Positions 8,638-16,571 are shown, counted from the stretch's first letter. The stretch: 64,000 nucleotides of DNA from Thiofaba sp049322715 (GCA_049322715.1 JBMOQP010000044.1:1-64000), one strand, 5' to 3'. Made by a program: numbers and translations. The notes: generated from the sequence alone by a model not told the origin.

Positions 8638-9648
8638 CTACAACCACCCGCTGCGCCTGAACCAGCGGTGCAGCCCCATCCCAGTCGCCACCGTCAGCCC
8701 CAGCACGAGAGGGTAGCCCCACGGCCATTTCAGCTCCGGCATGTTTTCGAAGTTCATGCCATAGAGGCTGAACAGCATGGTCGGCACGGCAAGGATCGCA
8801 CCCCAGCCGGCCAGCTTGCGCACCACCACGTTCTGCTGGTGCGCGGCCAGGGCGAGCTGGAGATGGGCCAGTCCGATATGCTCCTCGCGCAGGGTGTCCA
8901 GGCTGCCGAGCAGGCGCACGAGGTGGTCGTGCACGTCGCGCAGGTAGGGGCGCATCGGCGGGGTGACCAGCTCCGGATGGAGAGTGGCAAGCTGGCGGCT
9001 GATCTCTTCCAGCGGCAGGGCCACGGCGCGCAGGCGCAGCATGTCGCGCTTGAGCTCGTGCAGCTGGGCGAGGGTCTCCATCTCCTGCATGCGGCCGGCG
9101 ATCACCCGCGCCTCCAGTTCCTCCAGACGCTCGGCGAAGCGATCCGCCATGGGCAGGTAGCCATCCACCGTGCTGTCCAGCACCGCGTGCAGGGCCGCCC
9201 CCATGCCGCGCCCCAGACGCTCGGGCAACTGCTGGAAGCGGCGCAGGGCAGCAAGGCCGACATCCGCTTCACCGTGGTGGATCAGCAGGGCGAAACGCGG
9301 CGCGATGAAGACATGCACCTCGCCGAGATCGATGCCCTCCCCGGCCATCAGGGCCGGCTTGAGCACGAGGAACAGCACCTCGCCGAAGCTCTCCAGCTTG
9401 GGCCGCTGCTCGGCATGGCGCACATCCTCCATGGCCAGCTCGTGCAGGCCGAACAGGCCCTGCAGGTGCTCGACCATGGCATGGTCCGGCTCGACCATTT
9501 CCAGCCACAGGAAGCCCTGCGGGTCCTGCAGCAGAGCCGGCACGGCCTCCAGCACACAAGGCCCCTGCGCCCGTCCGGCGGACCAGGACTGGCAGCCGAG
9601 CAGACCGGGGTGGCCGGGCAGGGTCGGGTCAGTTTCCAGCAGCATCAT
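8638..9648 (-). CDS. corA: CorA-family divalent metal ion transporter
   Basis: CorA pentameric channel for Mg2+ or related divalent ions in the inner membrane. The large soluble N-terminal region (1-270) has the usual helical content; the signature YGMNFENMPEL (GMN near residue 297) ends the first of two C-terminal TM helices, followed by the short basic tail. At 336 residues it is full length. The ATG at 9648 overlaps the 3' end of the mntR-like gene by 20 bases, so the two are probably translationally coupled. With a DtxR-family regulator and a divergent Mn-type ABC importer beside it, a role in manganese balance is an inference; the sequence alone says only CorA. Confidence 0.93.
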   Translation of the reverse strand: MMLLETDPTLPGHPGLLGCQSWSAGRAQGPCVLEAVPALLQDPQGFLWLEMVEPDHAMVEHLQGLFGLHELAMEDVRHAEQRPKLESFGEVLFLVLKPALMAGEGIDLGEVHVFIAPRFALLIHHGEADVGLAALRRFQQLPERLGRGMGAALHAVLDSTVDGYLPMADRFAERLEELEARVIAGRMQEMETLAQLHELKRDMLRLRAVALPLEEISRQLATLHPELVTPPMRPYLRDVHDHLVRLLGSLDTLREEHIGLAHLQLALAAHQQNVVVRKLAGWGAILAVPTMLFSLYGMNFENMPELKWPWGYPLVLGLTVATGMGLHRWFRRSGWL

Positions 9649-10306
9649 TCACCTCCTGCACCAGGATGGCCGCGGCCATGCCGGCATCCAGCACATGCAG
9701 CGCGCCACCGACCTGGATCATCAGCGGACCGTTGAACGGCGCGCGCTCCTCCACACGCACCGCCGCCCCCGGGGTCAGGCCGAGATCAGCCAGGTAGCGC
9801 AGTTCCTCCGGGCTCCGCTCGTGCAACCGAGCCACCCGTAGGGAGCCCCCACGGGGCGCATCGGCCAGCGCGCACAGGGCGCGCGGCTCATGCAGGTCCG
9901 CATGGGGCGCCGGGATGGGCGATCCGTGCGGGTCGCTCGCCGGGCGGCCGAGCACCTCCCACATGCGGTTGACCACCCGCTCCGACACGCTGTGCTCCAG
10001 CACCTCCGCCTCCGCATCCACCTCGTCCCAGGACAGTCCCAGCACCTGCACCAGGAACTGCTCGACGATGCGGTGGCGGCGGATGGTCTCCACCGCCACC
10101 CGGCGCCCGGCCGCGGTCAGGCGCACGCCCTGGTAGGGGATGTGCTCGATCAGCCCCTCGGCGGCCAATTTCTTGACCATCCCGGTCACCGAGGGCTGGG
10201 CCACCTTCAGCCGCTCGGCGAGGGCGGAGGTCGAAACCGGCTCCACCGTGTCCCCGGCGAGCTTGTAGACGGCCTTGAGATAGTCCTGGAGGGCACGGCT
10301 GCTCAT
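9629..10306 (-). CDS. mntR: DtxR/MntR-family metal-dependent transcriptional regulator
   Basis: Metal-responsive repressor. The N-terminal winged helix (QDYLKAVYKLAG... VAQPSVTGMVKKLAAEGLIEH) is followed by the metal-binding dimerisation domain (RHRIVEQFLVQVLGLSWDEVDAEAEVLEH, with E and H ligands) and a C-terminal SH3-like FeoA fold (about 150-225). From the ATG at 10306 it has 225 residues, the usual length; the same frame is open upstream to 10390 but those residues lack family similarity. It diverges from the ABC importer and is followed by corA, which suggests it represses the importer when Mn2+ (or Fe2+) is ample. Which metal it senses is inferred from context. Confidence 0.88.
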   Translation of the reverse strand: MSSRALQDYLKAVYKLAGDTVEPVSTSALAERLKVAQPSVTGMVKKLAAEGLIEHIPYQGVRLTAAGRRVAVETIRRHRIVEQFLVQVLGLSWDEVDAEAEVLEHSVSERVVNRMWEVLGRPASDPHGSPIPAPHADLHEPRALCALADAPRGGSLRVARLHERSPEELRYLADLGLTPGAAVRVEERAPFNGPLMIQVGGALHVLDAGMAAAILVQEVNDAAGN

Positions 10307-10354
10307 GGAATCCAATAATAGAAAGAGTGAATGAACCTTATCATTTTCATCCAT

Positions 10355-10384
10355 TTGACGGACTGCGCGGGACTGGACTAGATT
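10355..10384 (+). promoter_or_regulatory. Candidate promoter of the Mn-type ABC importer
   Basis: TTGACG at 10355-10360 is followed after 18 bases by TAGATT at 10379-10384. Transcription would begin near 10391, at or beside the first possible ATG of the binding-protein gene. Confidence 0.5.
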
Positions 10385-10390
10385 AAGCAA

Positions 10391-11299
10391 ATGTTAAATT
10401 TAGCCATGCCTAAAATGTTCACCCGCACCCTGCTCGCCTTCCTGATGATCGGCCTCAGCCCGCTGGCCGCGGCCGGGCTGAAGATCACCGCCACCACCGG
10501 CATGCTGGCCGACATGGCGCAGAATATCGGCGGTGCGCACGTGGAGGTCACCGCCTTGATGGGGCCGGGGATCGACCCGCACCTGTACAAGGCCACCGCT
10601 GGCGACCTGCGCCGCCTGCAGCAGGCCGACCTGATCCTGCACAATGGCCTGCACCTGGAGGGCAAGATGGCCGAGGTGCTGGAGAAGCTCGCCACGCGCC
10701 GCCCCGTCTACGCCGTCGCCAGCGCCCTGCCCGCCGCGCGCCTGCTGGAGGAGCGCGGCGTGGCCGACCCGCACATCTGGATGGACCCCGCCCTCTGGCG
10801 CCTTGCCGCCGAGGGTCTGCTGGCGAAGATAAGCGAGCTCGACCCCGCCCATGCCGCCGACTACCGGCGCAACGCGCAAGGCTGGTTCAAGCGCATCGAC
10901 GCCCTCGATGCCTGGGCGCGCAAGGAGCTCGGCGCCATCCCCGCGCGCCAGCGCGTGCTGGTCACCGCGCATGATGCCTTCCGCTACTTCGGCCGTGCCT
11001 ACGCGGTCGAGGTCGTCGGCCTGCAAGGCATCAGCACCGCGACCGAGTTCGGCCTGAACGACCTCAGGCGCGTGCGCGAGCTGGTGCTCGAACGCGGGGT
11101 GAAGGCGATCTTCGTGGAGTCCTCCGTGTCCGACAAGGGCGTGACCGCCCTGCGCGAGGGGGTGGCGCAGTCGGGCGGCTCGCTTGCCATCGGCGGCACG
11201 CTGTACTCCGACGCCATGGGCGAGCCCGGCACCCCGGAGGGCACCTGGATCGGCATGCTCGAGCACAACGTGCGCACCATCGCGGAGGCGCTGCGATGA
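10391..11299 (+). CDS. Metal ABC transporter periplasmic binding protein (Mn/Fe type)
   Basis: Cluster A-I solute-binding protein that delivers a metal ion to the ABC importer. A signal peptide (FTRTLLAFLMIGLSPLAAA) precedes the mature domain. Predicted ligands are His in DPHLYKAT, His in DPHIWMD, Glu in FVESSVSD and Asp in YSDAMG. The His-rich loop typical of ZnuA is absent and the fourth ligand is Asp, so Mn2+ or Fe2+ is more likely than zinc. Starts at 10391, 10406 or 10415 are possible; none has a clear ribosome binding site, and the predicted transcript start at about 10391 with the operator at 10399-10414 would favour 10415. It ends in an ATGA overlap with the ATPase gene. Confidence 0.9.
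   Translation: MLNLAMPKMFTRTLLAFLMIGLSPLAAAGLKITATTGMLADMAQNIGGAHVEVTALMGPGIDPHLYKATAGDLRRLQQADLILHNGLHLEGKMAEVLEKLATRRPVYAVASALPAARLLEERGVADPHIWMDPALWRLAAEGLLAKISELDPAHAADYRRNAQGWFKRIDALDAWARKELGAIPARQRVLVTAHDAFRYFGRAYAVEVVGLQGISTATEFGLNDLRRVRELVLERGVKAIFVESSVSDKGVTALREGVAQSGGSLAIGGTLYSDAMGEPGTPEGTWIGMLEHNVRTIAEALR
10399..10414. promoter_or_regulatory. Candidate MntR/DtxR-type operator
   Basis: TTTAGCCATGCCTAAA is a near-palindrome with TTTAG/CTAAA arms, like the TTAGG...CCTAA arms of DtxR-family sites. It lies just downstream of the predicted transcription start, where bound repressor would block initiation. The neighbouring mntR-like gene supplies a candidate regulator. Confidence 0.45.
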
Positions 11300-12045
11300 T
11301 CCATGCCATCTCGGTACGCAACCTCACCGTCCGCTACCGCGAGACCGAGGCACTGCGCGGGGTCGGCTTCGACCTGCCGGAGCACGCCCTGGCAGCCATC
11401 ATCGGCCCCAACGGCGCGGGCAAGTCGACCCTGCTCAAGGCCATGCTCGGCTTCATCCCGGCGGCCAGCGGCGAAGTACGCTTCCTCGGCCAGCCGCTGG
11501 CCGCGGTGCGGCGCGAGATCGCCTACGTGCCGCAGCGCGCGGAGATCGACTGGGACTTCCCGATCGACGTACTGCAAACCGTCCTGCTCGGACGCCTGGC
11601 TCACCTGCCTTTCTGGCGCCGCCCGGGAAGCCGGGATCGCGCCATGGCCATGGAGGCGCTGGAAGCGGTCGGCATGCAGGCGTTCATAAACCGGCCCATC
11701 CGTGCCCTCTCCGGCGGCCAGCAGCAGCGGGTGTTCCTCGCCCGCGCGCTGGTGCAGCGGGCCCGCCTGTACCTGTTCGACGAGCCGTTCGCTGGGGTGG
11801 ACGCCGCCACCGAGCAGGCCATTGCCCGGGTGTTCCGCCACCTGCGCGACGACGGCGCCACGGTGGTCAGCGTGCATCACGACCTGTCCACGGTGGAGGA
11901 CTACTTCGACCACGCCGTCCTGCTGCGCGGCGAGTTGATCGCCTGCGGCCCGCTCGAGCACTCGTTCACCCCGGCCACCATCCAGCGCGCCTACGGTGGC
12001 AGGCTCGCCACCCTGCACGGCCTGGCGGACCCCGATCGTGAGTGA
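11296..12045 (+). CDS. Metal ABC transporter ATP-binding protein
   Basis: ATPase subunit of the Mn/Fe/Zn-type importer, at the cytoplasmic face of the inner membrane. Walker A GPNGAGKST (about 38-46), signature LSGGQQQR (about 137) and Walker B LYLFDEPFAGVD (about 156) are intact, followed by the switch His in VSVHHDLS. Its 249 residues are normal. The ATG overlaps the binding-protein stop by four bases and its 3' end overlaps the first permease gene by eight, so the four genes form one tightly coupled operon. Metal choice follows from the binding protein and MntR context. Confidence 0.94.
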   Translation: MIHAISVRNLTVRYRETEALRGVGFDLPEHALAAIIGPNGAGKSTLLKAMLGFIPAASGEVRFLGQPLAAVRREIAYVPQRAEIDWDFPIDVLQTVLLGRLAHLPFWRRPGSRDRAMAMEALEAVGMQAFINRPIRALSGGQQQRVFLARALVQRARLYLFDEPFAGVDAATEQAIARVFRHLRDDGATVVSVHHDLSTVEDYFDHAVLLRGELIACGPLEHSFTPATIQRAYGGRLATLHGLADPDRE

Positions 12046-12907
12046 GGCCCTTCTCGCCTTCTGGCGGCTGGACGATCCCAACGCCGTCTGGGTGCTGCTC
12101 GGTGCCTGCCTGCTCGGCGCATCCGCCGCAGTGGCGGGCGGCTTCGCCGTGCTGCAACGCCGCGCCCTGCTGGGCGATGCCCTCGCCCATGCCGCCCTGC
12201 CCGGCGTGGTGCTGGCCTTCCTGTTCACCGGCAGCCGCGACTGGCTGCTCCTGCTCGGTGGCGCGGCGGCCAGCAGCCTGCTCGGCATGCTGGCGCTGGA
12301 CTGGCTGACCCGCACGGCCCGCATCCGCCAGGAGGCTGCCCTCGCGGCCGTGCTGTCGACCTTCTTCGCCGCAGGTGTCGTGCTGCTGACCTGGCTGCAG
12401 AAGAATCCGGTCGGCATGCAGGCCGGCCTGGACAAGCTGCTGTTCGGCCAGGCCGCCGCGCTGACCGGCGACGACGTGCGCCTGCTAGGCCTGCTGGCCG
12501 CGCTCGTCCTCGGCCTGGTCGCCCTGCTGTTGCACCGCCTGCGCTGGGTGGTGTTCGACCCGCTGCACGCACGCGCCTGCGGGGTGCGCGAAGGGATCTA
12601 CCACCGCCTGCTGGTGGTTTTGCTGGTGCTCGCGGTGGTGACTGGCATGCAGCTGGTCGGCATCGTGCTGATGGCCGCCCTGCTACTGATCCCCGCCGCC
12701 GCCGCGCGCTTCTGGAGCGAACGCCTCGGCAGCGTGCTGCTGCTCGCCGCCCTGTTCGGCATGCTCGCCGGAGTGCTGGCTGCCAACGTCTCGCACGCCC
12801 TGCCGCGCATGCCGACGGGACCATGGGTGGTGGTGTTCCTCGCCGCGATCTTCGCCCTCTCGCTGCTGTTCGGCCGCGCACGGGGCCTGTTGAGGAGGGG
12901 GACATGA
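12038..12907 (+). CDS. Metal ABC transporter permease, first subunit
   Basis: Membrane subunit of the ABC-3 family with about eight TM helices. The GTG at 12038 (VSEALLAFWRLDDPNAVWVLLGA) is chosen because it gives the normal family start and an 8-base overlap with the ATPase gene; the frame is open upstream to 11996 but that stretch lies in the ATPase gene. Family motifs include GDALAHAALPGVVLAFL near the N-terminus and MQLVGIVLMAALLLIPAAAARFW in the later helices. A second, different permease follows, so the channel is probably a heterodimer as in SitCD or TroCD systems. Confidence 0.92.
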   Translation: MSEALLAFWRLDDPNAVWVLLGACLLGASAAVAGGFAVLQRRALLGDALAHAALPGVVLAFLFTGSRDWLLLLGGAAASSLLGMLALDWLTRTARIRQEAALAAVLSTFFAAGVVLLTWLQKNPVGMQAGLDKLLFGQAAALTGDDVRLLGLLAALVLGLVALLLHRLRWVVFDPLHARACGVREGIYHRLLVVLLVLAVVTGMQLVGIVLMAALLLIPAAAARFWSERLGSVLLLAALFGMLAGVLAANVSHALPRMPTGPWVVVFLAAIFALSLLFGRARGLLRRGT

Positions 12908-13761
12908 GCGACGCGTTGTGGATCCTCGCCATCGCCGTCCTGACCGGGCTGGTCAACGCCTGGCTGGGGGTATTCCTGGTCCTGCGCCGGCAGGCGATGC
13001 TGGGGGATGCGATCAGCCACTCGGTGCTGTTCGGCCTGGTCGCCGCCTTCCTGCTTTCCGGCACGCGCGATGCCCTGCCGATGTTCGTCGGCGCGCTGGG
13101 GACCGGCCTGCTCACGGCCTGGCTGAGCGGCTTCCTCGAGCGGCGCGGCGGCGTGGCGGCGGACGCCAGCATGGGCGTGGTGTTCACCACCCTGTTCGCC
13201 CTCGGGGTGATCATGATCTCCGCCCAGGCCGGCCAGATCGACCTCGACCAGGAGTGCGTGCTGTACGGCGAGATAGCCTTCGCACCGCTGGACGTGGTCA
13301 GCATGGGCGGAACCGATCTCGGACCGCGCGCCTTCTGGACCCTGCTGCTGGTGGCAGTGCCGACGCTGGCCTTCCTGCTGCTCGCCCTGCCGCGCCTGCG
13401 CGCGCTGAGCTTCGACCCCGCCCACGCCGCCGCCCTGGGGCTGCAAGTCGGCCTCTTGCACCTGCTGCTGATGAGCCTGACCGCGCTGGCAGCTGTGGCC
13501 TCGTTCGATGCTGTGGGCGCCATCCTGGTGGTGGCGATGATGGTACTGCCCGGCCTGAGCGCCTGGCGGCTGTCGCGCAGCCTCGAGGGAATGCTGGCCT
13601 GGGCCAGCGTGTACGCGGTGCTGGCCAGCCTGCTCGGCTATGCCATGGCCGCCTGGCTGGACGTGTCGATCAGCGCCAGCATCGCGGTGACGGGCGGAGT
13701 CCTGCTGGTGGTGACCCTGCTCTTCCTCGGCCCGCAGGCGCTGCTGCGCAAGGTGTCATGA
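12904..13761 (+). CDS. Metal ABC transporter permease, second subunit
   Basis: Second ABC-3 family permease (285 residues, about eight TM helices), with GDAISHSVLFGLVAAFLL and GAILVVAMMVLPGLSAWRL motifs. The ATG at 12904 forms an ATGA overlap with the first permease and has a strong GAGGAGGGGG ribosome binding site. The frame extends upstream to 12823 but that part is inside the first permease gene. It ends the importer operon; hairpin repeats follow directly from 13764. Confidence 0.93.
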   Translation: MSDALWILAIAVLTGLVNAWLGVFLVLRRQAMLGDAISHSVLFGLVAAFLLSGTRDALPMFVGALGTGLLTAWLSGFLERRGGVAADASMGVVFTTLFALGVIMISAQAGQIDLDQECVLYGEIAFAPLDVVSMGGTDLGPRAFWTLLLVAVPTLAFLLLALPRLRALSFDPAHAAALGLQVGLLHLLLMSLTALAAVASFDAVGAILVVAMMVLPGLSAWRLSRSLEGMLAWASVYAVLASLLGYAMAAWLDVSISASIAVTGGVLLVVTLLFLGPQALLRKVS

Positions 13762-13763
13762 AA

Positions 13764-14239
13764 GCCGCCGCGAATTGACTTCGCGGCGCTCTCTAACAGG
13801 GTGCTGAAAAACCTCATCCTTGAGTTTTTCAGCCATGCCGAGTCCGGTACACGCCCGGACTCGGCATCCGCACATCAATCACTTACGTGATCGATGTGCG
13901 CGCGGGACATCCATGTCCCGCCTTATCAGGCTGCATCCGAAGGGCCTTGCGGCAGGGATGCCGTAAGCGCTTGAGAGGAGGGATCAGCCGATCCGCAAAA
14001 CACCACGGAAGGTGTTTTGCAGAGTTTCCCTTGGGAAACACTGAAAAAATCCATCCTTGGATTTTTTCAGTTCGACTCACCGCGAAGTGAATTTTCTCGA
14101 GGGCCGTACCCGCAAGGGCTTCCGACATGGATGTCGGAAGGGACCCGCGGTGGCCTCCGCGAATCAAGGGCTTGCGCCCTTGTTCGCGCCGGGGCATCCA
14201 TGCCCCGGTCAGGAAGCGCTGAATTTTTCAGCGATTCCC
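13764..14239. repeat. Compound hairpin element, two adjacent copies (A1, A2)
   Basis: No gene is seen here. A1 (13803-13919) has four hairpins in order: 13803-13833 (loop CATCCTTG), 13835-13867 (loop GTACACGC), 13869-13900 (loop with CACTTA) and 13904-13919 (core CATCCATG). A2 (14041-14236) has 14041-14070 (CATCCTTG), an interrupted CACCGCGAAGTGAATT...CGCGGTG hairpin, 14162-14184 (GGGCTTGCGCCC), 14190-14207 (CATCCATG) and 14214-14236. A lone hairpin at 13764-13788 is the same CCGCGAAGT-type module in reverse. Within A2 a 52-base unit at 14094-14145 splits the second hairpin. Confidence 0.8.
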
Positions 14240-14359
14240 TTACTGGGCGGCGCGTTCGATGGCCTTCCCTCCCTCCTTGATGTCCTTGCCAATGCCTTCG
14301 AAGGTATTGCAAGCGGACAGCAGAAGGGCGGCAAGCACCAGAAGCGGAACGGCTCTCAT
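14240..14359 (-). CDS. Entericidin A/B-family small lipoprotein
   Basis: A 39-residue lipoprotein. MRAVPLLVLAALLLSAC is a signal peptide with lipobox LSAC; the mature 23 residues (NTFEGIGKDIKEGGKAIERAAQ) match the short amphipathic pattern of the entericidin EcnA/EcnB family. AGGAGAT lies about 5 bases before the ATG at 14359. The start overlaps the DUF1461 gene by four bases (ATGA), so it is the last gene of a three-gene minus-strand operon. Entericidins in enterics form a toxin-antidote pair, but single copies like this are common and their role is unclear. Repeat A2 begins directly after the stop. Confidence 0.82.
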   Translation of the reverse strand: MRAVPLLVLAALLLSACNTFEGIGKDIKEGGKAIERAAQ

Positions 14360-15099
14360 CGTGATCTCCTGTTGATGACGAACTGCCCGGCACGCCGGGC
14401 CACGGCATTCAATGCTAGCAAGATCAAGATGGCTGTAAACAGCCACAGCACGCCGATGAAACCGAACAGGTTCGGCGCTTGCATCAGGCTGCTCATCAAC
14501 GAATCCTGGTAATAGAAAAACCACGGGTGTTCGGGGGGGAAGACCCAGCGGTGCCAGGCATAGAAGACCTCGACCGGCCCCAGGGCGAGCAACGCGCCAG
14601 CGAAGAGCGCAAGCACGGCCGAACTGCCGGCCAGGAGCCTCCCCGCCCCCGGGAGAGGAACACGCCGGAGGCCCAGCAGGACCGCAAGGACCGCCCAGCC
14701 CGCGAGCGCCAGCAGGCCGGCGCGCTCACCGGCCTCGACGAGATGCGCCACATCGCGCAGGTGGGTGACCTCGTCCGGGGTCAGCAGCCGCCCCAGTTCG
14801 CGGCCCTGAGGGTCTCGGTAGCGCAGGCCCTCCAATCCCTCGCCGCCGTGGCGGATGGCATGCGCCATCGAGGCGAACAGACGAGCATGCTCGGCCGCAT
14901 CGGTCCGGGTGAAGTCCTGCCGCCCATGGCGGTTGTGCGGAACAAAGGCCGCCAGGGTGGCAGGAATGTCGAGCAGGCGATAGCCCGCGGGATAGAGGAA
15001 ATCGACCTTCGCCAACAGCAGCCAGGCGAGCCACAACGCGGCCGGCCAGAGCAGGATCCCGTAGGCCGCGATCGCCAATCCCCGCACGGGCCGCGGCAT
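14356..15099 (-). CDS. DUF1461 integral membrane protein (Lit-like)
   Basis: 247 residues with about five TM helices: one near the N-terminus (10-30), an external segment of about 90 residues (EHARLFASMAHAIRHGGEGL; LTPDEVTHLRDVAHLV), then helices near 130, 160 and 220. The H-W and FPPEHPWFFYYQDS motif is typical of DUF1461. In Firmicutes this family includes Lit, a lipoprotein intramolecular transacylase. Whether proteobacterial members do that reaction is not known to me, but coupling to a lipoprotein gene downstream fits. It overlaps the carbonic anhydrase gene upstream and the entericidin gene downstream by ATGA. Confidence 0.82.
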   Translation of the reverse strand: MPRPVRGLAIAAYGILLWPAALWLAWLLLAKVDFLYPAGYRLLDIPATLAAFVPHNRHGRQDFTRTDAAEHARLFASMAHAIRHGGEGLEGLRYRDPQGRELGRLLTPDEVTHLRDVAHLVEAGERAGLLALAGWAVLAVLLGLRRVPLPGAGRLLAGSSAVLALFAGALLALGPVEVFYAWHRWVFPPEHPWFFYYQDSLMSSLMQAPNLFGFIGVLWLFTAILILLALNAVARRAGQFVINRRSR

Positions 15100-15635
15100 C
15101 AGGCCTCGCCGGAAGCGTGGCGGCGGGCCAGTTCGACGTAGTAATCGGCGGAGTAGCCTAGGTATTCCAACTCCTCGTCGGTCAGCGGGCGCACCTTGCG
15201 CGCCGGCGCGCCGAGCCAGAGGTAGCCGCTCTCCAGTTCCTTGCCGGGCGGCACCACGCTGCCCGCGCCGACGATCACCTCGCGCCGGATCAGCGCCTCG
15301 TCGAGCACCACGGCACCCATGCCGATCAGGCAGCGCTCCTCAATGGTGCAGGCATGCAGCACGGCCTTGTGGCCGACGGTCACGTCATCGCCGACGATCA
15401 CTGGTGCGCCGCGCGGGTTGAAGCGGCTGGCGTGGGTGACGTGCACGATCGTACCGTCCTGCACGTTGGTCCGGGCGCCGATTTCGATGCGGTTGATGTC
15501 GCCGCGCAGTACGCTCATCGGCCAGATCGAGGCATCCCGCCCGAGGTGCACCTGCCCCGTGACCAGGGCAGTGGGGTCGACCCAGGCGCCGGCCTCAAGA
15601 ATGGGCGTGTGGCCCTCGAAACGTCGGATGGTCAT
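15099..15635 (-). CDS. Gamma carbonic anhydrase family protein
   Basis: Left-handed beta-helix protein of the YrdA/CaiE/gamma-carbonic-anhydrase group, 178 residues. Hexapeptide repeats fill residues 15-140 and candidate zinc ligands are in TIVHVTHAS and VTVGHKAVLHACT. The start at 15635 (MTIRRFEGHTPIL) matches the family; the open frame upstream to 15722 does not. GGAGC stands about 10 bases before it. First gene of the minus-strand operon with DUF1461 and entericidin. It could hydrate CO2 or merely share the fold, as for many YrdA-type proteins. Confidence 0.9.
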   Translation of the reverse strand: MTIRRFEGHTPILEAGAWVDPTALVTGQVHLGRDASIWPMSVLRGDINRIEIGARTNVQDGTIVHVTHASRFNPRGAPVIVGDDVTVGHKAVLHACTIEERCLIGMGAVVLDEALIRREVIVGAGSVVPPGKELESGYLWLGAPARKVRPLTDEELEYLGYSADYYVELARRHASGEA

Positions 15636-15692
15636 GCGCAAAGCTCCAGAAACATGCCGGGATGATAACCTTTCGCGTACCCAATCCGAACG

Positions 15693-16571
15693 ATGCCCCT
15701 CATGTTTGCGCAGCTGTATCAACGCCTTGGCCTCTACGCCCGCCTGACCCGGCTGGATCGGCCGGTCGGCTGGGTCCTGCTCTTATGGCCGACCCTGCTC
15801 GCCCTGTGGCTGGCCGCGGGCGGCGTGCCGGAGACGCTGAATCTTGCCGTGTTCGTCGCCGGAGTGGTGCTGATGCGCTCGGCCGGCTGCGCCATCAACG
15901 ACTACGCCGACCGCGACTTCGACGCCCATGTCGCGCGCACCCGCGAACGTCCTCTCGCCGCAGGACGGATCCAGCCCTGGGAGGCGCTGATGGTGTTCGC
16001 CGTGCTGGCGCTCGCCGCCTTCGGCCTCGTCCTGCTGCTCGACCCGCTGGTGCTCAAACTGTCCGTGGTCGGCGTGCTGCTGGCGGCGAGCTACCCGTTC
16101 ATGAAGCGCTGGCACCACCTGCCGCAGCTGCACCTCGGCGTCGCCTACTCCTGGGCCATCCCGATGGCCTACGCCGCCGAGAGCGGCACCATCGACCTCA
16201 CCGCCATGCTCCTGTTCCTCGCCAACGTGCTGTGGACAATGGCCTACGACACCATGTATGCCATGGCCGACCGCGAGGACGACCTGAAGATCGGGGTGAA
16301 GTCCACCGCCATCCTGTTCGGCCGCTTTGACCGCCTGATCATCGGCGGGCTTCAGCTCGCCACGCTGGCGCTGCTCGCCCTGGTCGGCCTGCGCGCGGGA
16401 CTGGGCTGGGCCTACGGCGCCGGCCTGCTGGCCGCCGCCGGATTTGCGCTGTGGCAGCAGTGGCTGATCCGCAAACGTGAGCCGACGGCCTGCATCGTGG
16501 CGTTCAAGAACAACCAGTGGTTCGGAATGGCGGTGTTTGTGGGGTTGGCGGTGGATCTGGCCCTGGGATGA
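15693..16571 (+). CDS. ubiA: 4-hydroxybenzoate polyprenyltransferase
   Basis: Inner-membrane prenyltransferase that attaches the polyprenyl chain to 4-hydroxybenzoate in ubiquinone synthesis. The first Asp-rich motif is NDYADRDFDAHV and the second is YDTMYAMADREDD; the arginine-rich TRERPLAAGRI follows the first, as in UbiA. About eight TM helices and 292 residues are normal. A second ATG at 15702 is also possible. It stands alone, divergent from the carbonic anhydrase gene. No ubiC lies beside it. Confidence 0.95.
   Translation: MPLMFAQLYQRLGLYARLTRLDRPVGWVLLLWPTLLALWLAAGGVPETLNLAVFVAGVVLMRSAGCAINDYADRDFDAHVARTRERPLAAGRIQPWEALMVFAVLALAAFGLVLLLDPLVLKLSVVGVLLAASYPFMKRWHHLPQLHLGVAYSWAIPMAYAAESGTIDLTAMLLFLANVLWTMAYDTMYAMADREDDLKIGVKSTAILFGRFDRLIIGGLQLATLALLALVGLRAGLGWAYGAGLLAAAGFALWQQWLIRKREPTACIVAFKNNQWFGMAVFVGLAVDLALG

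Noticed and set aside
13764..14239. CRISPR array
   Set aside because: The repeats are palindromic modules of different sequence with no regular spacers and no cas genes in the window.
14057..14512. Open frame across repeat A2 and its neighbours (similar ones at 27805, 43848 and 59201)
   Set aside because: These follow the hairpin repeats and translate to recurring strings such as KIQGWIFS; the repeats explain them and no ribosome binding site or family match supports a gene.
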